This document shows, piece after piece, positions 1-5,443 of a DNA stretch of 6,514 nucleotides. Every line of letters starts with the position of its first letter. Positions within the stretch are counted from its first letter, which is position 1. Under the pieces are notes generated by a model, which was not told the origin of the DNA, searched no databases, and was given only the letters and a program-made list of their open reading frames with translations. Location of the stretch: NCBI GenBank assembly GCA_902462635.1, contig CABQCN010000083.1, positions 1 to 6,514 on the forward strand. Direction: 5' to 3'. The stretch comes from an uncultured Oscillospiraceae bacterium. Lineage in GTDB: Bacteria > Bacillota > Clostridia > UBA1212 > UBA1255. The position numbers and the translations under genes were made by a program.

Positions 1-316
<316 letters not shown>

Positions 317-379
317 CTACCATAAATCAGATTTTTATATTTTGCAAGCAAAATTCAATCTTACTTCCAACGAATTCAA

Positions 380-408
380 AGTATATCATATTTCACGACG
401 GTCCGCAA
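380..408 (-). promoter_or_regulatory. Probable sigma-A promoter of gdhA
   Basis: On the minus strand there is TATACT (380-385) preceded by TGA, making an extended -10, and TTGCGG (403-408) 17 nt upstream as a poor -35. The strong extended -10 could compensate for the weak -35. An A-run on this strand (421-427) lies just upstream of the -35 and could act as an UP-like element. The predicted start would leave a leader of roughly 70 nt before the gdhA ATG. This is inferred from motif match and position only. Confidence 0.5.
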
Positions 409-427
409 TAAAACGGCGGATTTTTTT
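402..427 (+). terminator. Possible weak plus-strand terminator between gdhA and the tRNA
   Basis: TCCGC (402-406) can pair with GCGGA (416-420) around a 9-nt loop, followed at once by seven Ts (421-427). The stem is only 5 bp but GC-rich. It would stop rightward transcription antisense to gdhA before the tRNA promoter. It overlaps the gdhA -35 region, so it may be coincidental, or the T-run may serve the promoters instead. Confidence 0.3.
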
Positions 428-436
428 GTAAAATGC

Positions 437-464
437 TTGACATCCCGTTTCCTTATGATATACT
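437..464 (+). promoter_or_regulatory. Sigma-A promoter of the tRNA gene
   Basis: A perfect TTGACA (437-442) is followed after 16 nt by TATACT (459-464), itself preceded by TGA, giving an extended -10. The expected start near 471 leaves about 13 nt before the mature tRNA 5' end, a typical distance. A T7 tract at 421-427 lies immediately upstream and could act as an UP-like element. Such a near-ideal promoter fits a stable RNA gene. Confidence 0.85.
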
Positions 465-483
465 AAAAGCCGCTTATTTACGC

Positions 484-560
484 GGATCATTAGCTCAGTT
501 GGTTAGAGCAACCGGCTCATAACCGGTCGGTCCAAGGTTCGAGTCCTTGATGATCCACCA
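484..560 (+). tRNA. tRNA with anticodon CAT, probably tRNA-Ile2 (lysidine type) or elongator tRNA-Met
   Basis: A complete 77-nt cloverleaf is visible. The acceptor stem is GGATCAT (484-490) with ATGATCC (550-556), discriminator A and encoded CCA (558-560). The D-arm is GCTC/GAGC, the anticodon stem ACCGG/CCGGT, and the T-arm CAAGG/CCTTG with loop TTCGAGT. The anticodon loop is CTCATAA, so the anticodon is CAT. G1-C72 pairs and the anticodon stem lacks the GGG/CCC of initiator tRNA, so it is not fMet. The loop CTCATAA resembles tRNA-Ile2 of Bacillus, in which TilS converts C34 to lysidine so that AUA is read; elongator tRNA-Met of Bacillus has TTCATAC. Against this, the acceptor has a T4-A69 pair where Bacillus tRNA-Ile2 has C4-G69. 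The amino acid identity therefore stays open; the tRNA gene itself is certain. Confidence 0.95.
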
Positions 561-561
561 G

Positions 562-596
562 AATGACAATTTTCCGGGGAAAATTGTCATTTTTTA
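562..596 (+). terminator. Intrinsic terminator of the tRNA gene
   Basis: A perfect 13-bp inverted repeat (562-574 with 579-591) closes a CGGG loop and runs into a T tract (591-595). It begins one base after the encoded CCA end. The stem is A/T-rich apart from three G/C pairs, so some read-through is conceivable; the next gene starts only about 37 nt further on. Confidence 0.9.
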
Positions 597-632
597 TAGT
601 AGGAATATGCAATCGGATTGGAGAAGATGAGA

Positions 633-1355
633 ATGAAACGGTTTTCGATTTATATTATTGCTATTATTCTCTGTTTCACTGCCGCAGGGTGCAGAAGAAC
701 GGCGCCGCTGCGTACGATACCGGCGATTCCGCCTGAGAATGAGTCAAAAACGATACTCATTTTAGGAAACAGCTTTATCGGCTCCTCGCAAATCGGTGAG
801 TTTCTTAATAACATGCTGAAACAGGCGGGCAGCGAATATTCCGTCGTTGCGATTGCGCAAGGATATGCGACGGTTTCCACCTATTCCTGTGATCCGGAAT
901 GGATGGCGGAAATCAGCCGCGGCAACTATTGTTACGTTTTCCAGTGCGGCTTTTATACGCCGGGAGAGAAAGAGGAATTCGAAGCAATAAAGCAGGTTTG
1001 TTCCGCTGCGAATACGGGAATCATTGCGTTTCCGGCCCATAATGAAGATCCCAACGCCGTTGATAAGATCAGCAAAGAGGACTGCCTCAATTGGAAAGCA
1101 GAAATCGACGCTTTGATCGCCGCCGGCGTTCCTTATGAGCATTTGTGTATGGACGACATGCATCAGCACAGCACGCCTCTGGCAGGATATATAGGCGCGC
1201 ATCTCATCTATAGAAATTTATTTGACGAAATTCCTCCGGAGCTGGGCGACGGCGCGCCTCTTACGGCGGCCGAAGTCACAGAGCAATTAGGAAATTATGT
1301 CAAAACCGGCGTGATCAACATGCGGAAAAGTAAAGTCCAAAGGACGGTATCATAA
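633..1355 (+). CDS. Lipoprotein with SGNH-hydrolase-like signature
   Basis: This is a predicted surface lipoprotein of 240 residues. The N-terminus has a basic start (MKR), a hydrophobic stretch at about 4-18 and a lipobox-like AAGC with the lipidated Cys at 20. A Pro/Thr linker follows. ILILGNSFIG (41-50) resembles SGNH/GDSL block I, with Ser47 as candidate nucleophile in GNS rather than GDS, as in DUF4886-type relatives. MDDMHQHSTPLAGY (173-186) resembles the C-terminal block V, with Asp174 and His177 spaced as in DxxH. Enzymatic function, possibly ester or acetyl hydrolysis on carbohydrate, is inferred; the substrate is unknown. The ATG at 633 is preferred because GGAG (620-623) lies 9 nt upstream. 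In-frame TTG 618 and ATG 627 lie before or too close to that site. The gene sits right behind the tRNA terminator and converges on the next lipoprotein gene. Confidence 0.8.
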   Translation: MKRFSIYIIAIILCFTAAGCRRTAPLRTIPAIPPENESKTILILGNSFIGSSQIGEFLNNMLKQAGSEYSVVAIAQGYATVSTYSCDPEWMAEISRGNYCYVFQCGFYTPGEKEEFEAIKQVCSAANTGIIAFPAHNEDPNAVDKISKEDCLNWKAEIDALIAAGVPYEHLCMDDMHQHSTPLAGYIGAHLIYRNLFDEIPPELGDGAPLTAAEVTEQLGNYVKTGVINMRKSKVQRTVS

Positions 1356-1367
1356 AACACAGGTTTT

Positions 1368-2114
1368 TTATTTTGAAGAATCAACCGTATTGTTTCTCAG
1401 TGATTGTATGGAGGCGATCAGCTCGGATTCCGTGATCGGCGTTTTGAAAAGCTGCGCGGTCTCTCCTTTTCTAATATCTATATAATCTTTTACAAATGTC
1501 GCGGCGGACAAATCTGTCAAAGGAAGAAATACCCCCCAGGAACGATATTTATCACCGTATAAATCATCGGAAACCTCTGCCAATATCAACATATAGCGCA
1601 TGTCGGAAACATAATTTTCTCCATACCGCGCATCCAGTACGCCGGTTGTGTCCATTACGCCAAAATCGCCAACAGACAGCATCCGGTCCGGTTCCTCTCC
1701 AATAATGACTTGTTCTAATGTAAATTGATTTTTGATATGATAATATTTTTCGCGTTCGTTATCCAACGTCCAGGTACGGTCTTCATATTTTGCGATTACA
1801 ATCAAATCTGCAAGCCGCACAATCTCTTCAAAGGACGGTAACGGTTCTGGTGTTGATGCGCTTCCCATCGGCGGCGGCGTGAAAAGCGACGCATTATAAT
1901 AATTTTCTATCAAAATGCCTTTAGCAGGCTCTGGTAAATTTTCCCAGGCCTCCTCAGACCAGATATCCTTTATTTGTTGCGGCAGTTGATCCCATGGTGT
2001 TCCTGAATTTATAAAAATAGAAGGCGTCGGCTGACTTTCTATGTCTTTTTCGCGACAGGATGGAAGACAAAGCAGAAAAATAAGTAAATAGATAAATATA
2101 ATAATTTTTTTCAT
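1368..2114 (-). CDS. Lipoprotein of unknown function
   Basis: I do not recognise a named family. The 248-residue product begins MKK, has a long hydrophobic segment (4-18) and a lipobox LPSC with Cys20, so it should be exported and anchored by a lipid. A Pro-rich linker with a WDQLP...WENLPEPAK stretch (41-65) follows. A folded region from about 94 carries SFEEIVRLADLIVIAKY (94-110), VIIGE (136-140), VGDFGV (148-153) and YMLILAE (174-180). This run of strands resembles poorly characterised secreted Firmicutes proteins in which a beta-rich domain opens with an ADLIV-type motif; that comparison is from memory and uncertain. The ATG at 2114-2112 is supported by AGGAG (2124-2128) 9 nt upstream. 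The gene has its own consensus promoter and is monocistronic. It ends 12 nt from the stop of the convergent SGNH-like lipoprotein gene. Confidence 0.8.
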   Translation of the reverse strand: MKKIIIFIYLLIFLLCLPSCREKDIESQPTPSIFINSGTPWDQLPQQIKDIWSEEAWENLPEPAKGILIENYYNASLFTPPPMGSASTPEPLPSFEEIVRLADLIVIAKYEDRTWTLDNEREKYYHIKNQFTLEQVIIGEEPDRMLSVGDFGVMDTTGVLDARYGENYVSDMRYMLILAEVSDDLYGDKYRSWGVFLPLTDLSAATFVKDYIDIRKGETAQLFKTPITESELIASIQSLRNNTVDSSK

Positions 2115-2180
2115 GACAATATTCTCCTTAATAGAATTTTCTGCATACTGGGTTTTCGCAGGTATTACACTAAATATGTA

Positions 2181-2209
2181 ATTGTAGATTTATTAACGTG
2201 TTATGTCAA
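2181..2209 (-). promoter_or_regulatory. Sigma-A promoter of the unknown lipoprotein gene
   Basis: On the minus strand a perfect TTGACA (2204-2209) is followed after 17 nt by TACAAT (2181-2186), five of six matches to consensus. The predicted start near 2174 gives a leader of about 60 nt to the ATG at 2114. Spacing and match make this a confident housekeeping promoter. I see no clear operator repeat around it. The rest of the gap to the DUF1540 terminator holds nothing else I can support. Confidence 0.8.
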
Positions 2210-2325
2210 TATAGTTTTAAATACTGTATCACCTTTATGTCTGTAAATCTCGTGGTATTTTGCAGCAATAAAGTTATCCTATAAAATTTTCACCCTATAA
2301 TAGTAAAATACGGGATTCGTTATGT

Positions 2326-2349
2326 AAAAGCGCGGACAGAAGTCCGCGC
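2326..2349 (-). terminator. Intrinsic terminator of the DUF1540 gene
   Basis: A perfect 8-bp GC-rich inverted repeat (2330-2337 with 2342-2349) around a 4-nt loop is followed on the minus strand by TTTT (2326-2329). It lies 17 nt beyond the stop codon of the DUF1540 gene. The U-run is short, but the stem is strong. Confidence 0.75.
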
Positions 2350-2366
2350 GGATATATCATCTATTT

Positions 2367-2564
2367 TCAGTCACAATTCTTGCAACGGTAGCTCGAGCAT
2401 AAGCTTTCATCCTCGGTCTGTGAGCAGCAGCCCTTTTTGGGTGCTACATGGATCTCGGTGAGAGCACATGCGCATTCTGTTTCCATGTTATATCTGCAAC
2501 TTTTGACGTTGCAGGAAATCGCCTGATTCCCATAATGAGAATTCTTTAAATCTTTGTTATCCAT
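2367..2564 (-). CDS. DUF1540 domain protein, small and Cys-rich
   Basis: This 65-residue protein has nine cysteines. The stretch ISCNVKSCRYN (16-26), then Cys31 and Cys33, the ALTEIHV segment (34-40) and C-terminal Cys56, Cys61 and Cys64 fit the DUF1540 pattern, in which spaced cysteines are thought to bind a metal. The molecular role of the family is unknown to me. There is no signal peptide or membrane segment, so it should be cytoplasmic or spore/coat associated; the latter is speculation. The ATG at 2564-2562 is supported by a perfect AGGAGG (2575-2580) with a 10-nt spacer. It lies downstream of pckG in the same direction, but the pckG terminator separates them and it has its own terminator, so it is probably monocistronic. 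The paired Cys46-Cys47 and the final CKNC are features to compare with homologues. Confidence 0.88.
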   Translation of the reverse strand: MDNKDLKNSHYGNQAISCNVKSCRYNMETECACALTEIHVAPKKGCCSQTEDESLCSSYRCKNCD

Positions 2565-2644
2565 AATGAGAGCGCCTCCTTAAAATATTTTAATATCATT
2601 CGGATACGCGCTTATTATTGCCTGCTGTCAGAAATTTATGCGTG

Positions 2645-2676
2645 AAAAAAAACGCGGCCTCCGGGAGACCGCGTTT
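2645..2676 (-). terminator. Intrinsic terminator of pckG
   Basis: An 11-bp stem (2650-2660 with 2666-2676, including one G-U pair in the RNA) closes a 5-nt loop and is followed on the minus strand by eight Ts (2645-2652, the inner ones shared with the stem). It starts 26 nt past the pckG stop codon. This is a textbook strong terminator and should insulate the DUF1540 gene from pckG transcription. Confidence 0.92.
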
Positions 2677-2702
2677 CCAAAATTTGACATTGAAACGGGA
2701 AA

Positions 2703-4460
2703 TCACATTTTTGCAATTCTCGCTGCCAGCGCGTTGTACTCTTCCTGAATTTCCGCAGGGAGCTTTTCGAAGCGCGCCAGATGGGTTTTCTGATCTTCCA
2801 CTTCCTGTTTCCAGGCTTCCTTGTCGATCGAAAGCAGATCCTTGAGCACTTCGGGGGTGATATCCGTGCCTTCGATATCGATATCTTCGGGCTTCGGCAG
2901 ATAGCCGATCGGGGATTCCACCGCATCTACTTCGTTATTGCAGCGTGCAAGGATCCAGAGGAGCACTCTGAGGTTGTCGCCGAATCCCGGCCAGATGAAA
3001 CGGCCTTCCTCATCTACGCGGAACCAGTTGACATTGAAGATTTTAGGCGGATTGGGGATTTTCTTGCCCATCTCCAGCCAATGCTGGAAATATTCGCCCA
3101 TATTGTATCCACAGAACGGCAGCATTGCCATCGGATCTCTTCTTACCACGCCGACTGCGCCCGTAGCGGCCGCGGTCGTTTCGGAAGCCATTGTCGCGCC
3201 TACGAACACACCGTGTTCCCAGCTGAAGGACTGATATACCAGCGGAGCGACTTTCGCACGTCTGCCGCCGAATACGATCGCCGTGATCGGTACGCCTGCA
3301 GGATTTTCCCATTCTTTCGAAATGCAGGGGCACTGGCGCGCGGGAGCCGTAAAACGGGAATTCGGATGAGCCGCTTTGGTGCCGGATTCCGGCGTCCACT
3401 CGTTGCCTTTCCAGTCGAGCGCATGTTCAGGCGCAGGAACGCCCATGCTCTCCCACCAAACCGTCTTCTCCGGCGTCAGAGCCACGTTCGTGAAGATCGT
3501 GTTCTTCTGGCAGGTAAGAAGCGCGTTCGGGTTCGATTTCATGCTGGTTCCCGGCGCAACGCCGAAGAAGCCTGCTTCCGGGTTGACCGCCCAGAGCTTT
3601 CCGTCCGGGCCGATTCTGAGCCATGCGATATCATCGCCTACCGTCCAGACTTTATAGCCTTTTTCTTTATATTTTTCCGGCGGGATCAGCATTGCCAGAT
3701 TCGTCTTGCCGCAGGCGCTCGGGAACGCTGCGGAAATATACTGGATATTGCCGGAAGGATCTTCCACGCCGAGAATCAGCATATGTTCCGCCATCCAGCC
3801 TTCTTTTCTGCCCAGCCAGCTCGCGATTCGGAGCGCGAAGCATTTCTTTCCGAGAAGCACGTTTCCGCCATAGCCGGAACCGATCGACCAAATCGCGTTG
3901 TCCTCCGGGAAGTGACAGATAAATCTCTTCTCGGGATCAATCTCGCCTTTGGAGTGGAGGCCCTTCACGAAGTCCGGGGAATCGCCGAGCATATCCATGG
4001 CGACTTTGCCCATCCTTGTCATGATTCTCATATTTAAAACGACATAAATACTATCGGTAATTTCGATGCCGACCTTGCTGAATTCCGAAAACGCAGGACC
4101 CATGATATACGGAATGACATACATCGTTCTGCCCTTCATGCAGCCTTCAAAGAGCGTACCGAGCTTCGCATACGCGGCGCTCTTCTCCATCCAATTATTG
4201 GTCGGACCGGCATCTTCCTTTTTGGAGGTGCAAATAAATGTAAGATGTTCTACTCTTGCGACATCGTTCTCCGCCGTTCTATGATATAAACAGCCGGGAA
4301 GCTTCTCCTGATTCAGTTCCATCATTTCTCCCGTGGAAACCGCTTGTTTCGTCAGTCTTTCACGTTCTTCTTCCGAACCGTCGATCCATACGATAGAATC
4401 CGGCTGTGTCATCTTCGCCATTTGTTCAACCCACTCGTTGACGTAAATGTTCTTATACAT
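2703..4460 (-). CDS. pckG: Phosphoenolpyruvate carboxykinase (GTP)
   Basis: PEPCK interconverts oxaloacetate plus GTP with phosphoenolpyruvate, CO2 and GDP (EC 4.1.1.32) in the cytoplasm, for gluconeogenesis or, in many anaerobes, anaplerotic CO2 fixation. The product is 585 residues, close to the usual 590-620. Landmarks are GSGYGGNVLLGKKCFALR (194-211), the P-loop FPSACGKTN (246-254) with reactive Cys250 and Lys252, VGDDIAW (274-280), NPEAGFFGVAPG (293-304), VFGGRR (396-401) and the lid-type SETTAAA (426-432). FPSACGKTN marks the GTP family; the ATP family has a GxxGTGKTT loop. All catalytic motifs are intact. The ATG at 4460-4458 is chosen because AAGGA (4469-4473) lies 8 nt upstream. An in-frame GTG at 4547 would add 29 non-homologous residues and coincides with the predicted transcription start. 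The gene follows rsmA by 100 nt but has its own promoter and terminator. Confidence 0.97.
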   Translation of the reverse strand: MYKNIYVNEWVEQMAKMTQPDSIVWIDGSEEERERLTKQAVSTGEMMELNQEKLPGCLYHRTAENDVARVEHLTFICTSKKEDAGPTNNWMEKSAAYAKLGTLFEGCMKGRTMYVIPYIMGPAFSEFSKVGIEITDSIYVVLNMRIMTRMGKVAMDMLGDSPDFVKGLHSKGEIDPEKRFICHFPEDNAIWSIGSGYGGNVLLGKKCFALRIASWLGRKEGWMAEHMLILGVEDPSGNIQYISAAFPSACGKTNLAMLIPPEKYKEKGYKVWTVGDDIAWLRIGPDGKLWAVNPEAGFFGVAPGTSMKSNPNALLTCQKNTIFTNVALTPEKTVWWESMGVPAPEHALDWKGNEWTPESGTKAAHPNSRFTAPARQCPCISKEWENPAGVPITAIVFGGRRAKVAPLVYQSFSWEHGVFVGATMASETTAAATGAVGVVRRDPMAMLPFCGYNMGEYFQHWLEMGKKIPNPPKIFNVNWFRVDEEGRFIWPGFGDNLRVLLWILARCNNEVDAVESPIGYLPKPEDIDIEGTDITPEVLKDLLSIDKEAWKQEVEDQKTHLARFEKLPAEIQEEYNALAARIAKM

Positions 4461-4553
4461 AGTTCTTTTCCTTCTTTCCGCAATCCGCTGATTTGTAATC
4501 CTCCGGCATCCCGCCTCCGACGCGGCGGCAGAATACCGTAGTCCCACAAATAT

Positions 4554-4581
4554 ATTATACTCAAATACTCCGATTGTGCAA
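4554..4581 (-). promoter_or_regulatory. Promoter of pckG inside the 3' end of rsmA
   Basis: On the minus strand a perfect TATAAT (4554-4559) is preceded by TTGCAC (4576-4581) with a 16-nt spacer. The -35 lies within the last codons of rsmA and the -10 just after its stop codon. The predicted start near 4547 gives a leader of about 87 nt. The weak -35 suggests that an activator or other regulation is possible, but I see no operator I can name. Confidence 0.65.
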
Positions 4582-5442
4582 GATGAAATTCGACAGCTGC
4601 CCGAACTCTGCAGGAGAAAGGACCTCTCCCCGGATTTTGGGATCCCGGCCGAGCGCCTCGATACATTTTACTGCCGTTTCGCGGGAAACGCCTAAATAAG
4701 GGGCGTTTGCAAGAGAATTCGCCAGCATTTTACGCCGCTGGCAGAAAGACGCGCGTACGACTTTGAAAAAGAATTCCTGATCCGCAAGCGCAAACGGCGG
4801 TTCTTGGCGTACCGTCAGCGTGATCACCGCCGAATCGACCGCAGGCTGCGGGATGAAACAATGGGGCGGCACGGTAAATTGAATTTTCGCTTCCGAAAAA
4901 TATCCCGTGGCAACCGTCAGCGCGCCGTATTCTTTGCCGCCGGGCGGCGCCGTCATACGCTGCGCAACCTCTTTCTGCACCATGAACGTCATGGAACGGA
5001 GCGCGGGGATTTTCTGTTCCAGAAAAGATAAGATAACCGGCGTCGTAATATAATACGGCAGATTTGCAACGACTTTTATGTTTTTCAAAGCGCCGTCCGC
5101 AGCAGCGATACGGTCCGCCGCCAGTTTGCGGATATCCACTTTTAGAATATCGCCTTCCAGAAGCTCGATATTCGGATATTCCGCGCATACGGCCTGCAGC
5201 GGCGGGATAAGCCCGCGATCGATCTCAACCGCAAGCACCCGGCCCGCGGCTTCCGCGAGCAAGCCCGTCATGACCCCAAGGCCCGGACCGACCTCAATGA
5301 CAAGATCTTCTTTGGTCAGCCCCGCGCAATAAACAATTTCCTGAACGACTGCGAAATCGTTCAGGAAATTCTGTCCAAGACTCTTCGACGGCTTAATGCC
5401 GAAAAAATGCATACGGTCTCTCGTGTTGAATTTTTGATCCAT
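4561..5442 (-). CDS. rsmA: 16S rRNA (adenine1518/adenine1519-N6) dimethyltransferase RsmA/KsgA
   Basis: RsmA (KsgA) uses S-adenosylmethionine to dimethylate two adjacent adenosines in helix 45 of 16S rRNA, a late step and checkpoint of 30S assembly; its loss gives kasugamycin resistance. The 293-residue product has the family opening KSLGQNFL (20-27), SAM motif I EVGPGLGVMTG (50-60), the acidic VEID (72-75), GDI (97-99), catalytic motif IV NLPYY (127-131), FIPQPAVDSAV (196-206) and ASFCQRRKML (231-240). It is full length and intact. The ATG at 5442-5440 is chosen because GAGG (5448-5451) lies just upstream and the protein then begins with a normal short N-terminus. A TGT-flanked extension to 5490 overlaps the upstream gene in another frame. 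One nucleotide separates this ATG from the stop of the yabE-like gene, so translational coupling is likely. The gene continues that operon. Confidence 0.97.
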   Translation of the reverse strand: MDQKFNTRDRMHFFGIKPSKSLGQNFLNDFAVVQEIVYCAGLTKEDLVIEVGPGLGVMTGLLAEAAGRVLAVEIDRGLIPPLQAVCAEYPNIELLEGDILKVDIRKLAADRIAAADGALKNIKVVANLPYYITTPVILSFLEQKIPALRSMTFMVQKEVAQRMTAPPGGKEYGALTVATGYFSEAKIQFTVPPHCFIPQPAVDSAVITLTVRQEPPFALADQEFFFKVVRASFCQRRKMLANSLANAPYLGVSRETAVKCIEALGRDPKIRGEVLSPAEFGQLSNFILHNRSI

Positions 5443-5443
5443 T

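Noticed and set aside
2273..2301. Plus-strand promoter with a perfect TATAAT at 2296-2301
   Set aside because: The -35 position (GTTATC) is poor and nothing on the plus strand downstream is a credible gene; the region is simply A/T-rich.
484..2350. tRNA-associated genomic island between the tRNA and the DUF1540 gene
   Set aside because: I found no repeat of the tRNA 3' end elsewhere in the window and no integrase or transposase, so there is no attachment-site evidence.
2781..4037. A 418-codon open frame on the plus strand opposite pckG
   Set aside because: It is fully antisense to an intact, highly conserved enzyme gene, is rich in Arg/His/Phe in a way typical of antisense shadows, has no ribosome binding site and resembles no family.
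4461..4547. A 29-residue N-terminal extension of pckG from a GTG at 4547
   Set aside because: The extension has no ribosome binding site, starts at the predicted transcription start, and does not resemble the family N-terminus; the ATG at 4460 has a good site.
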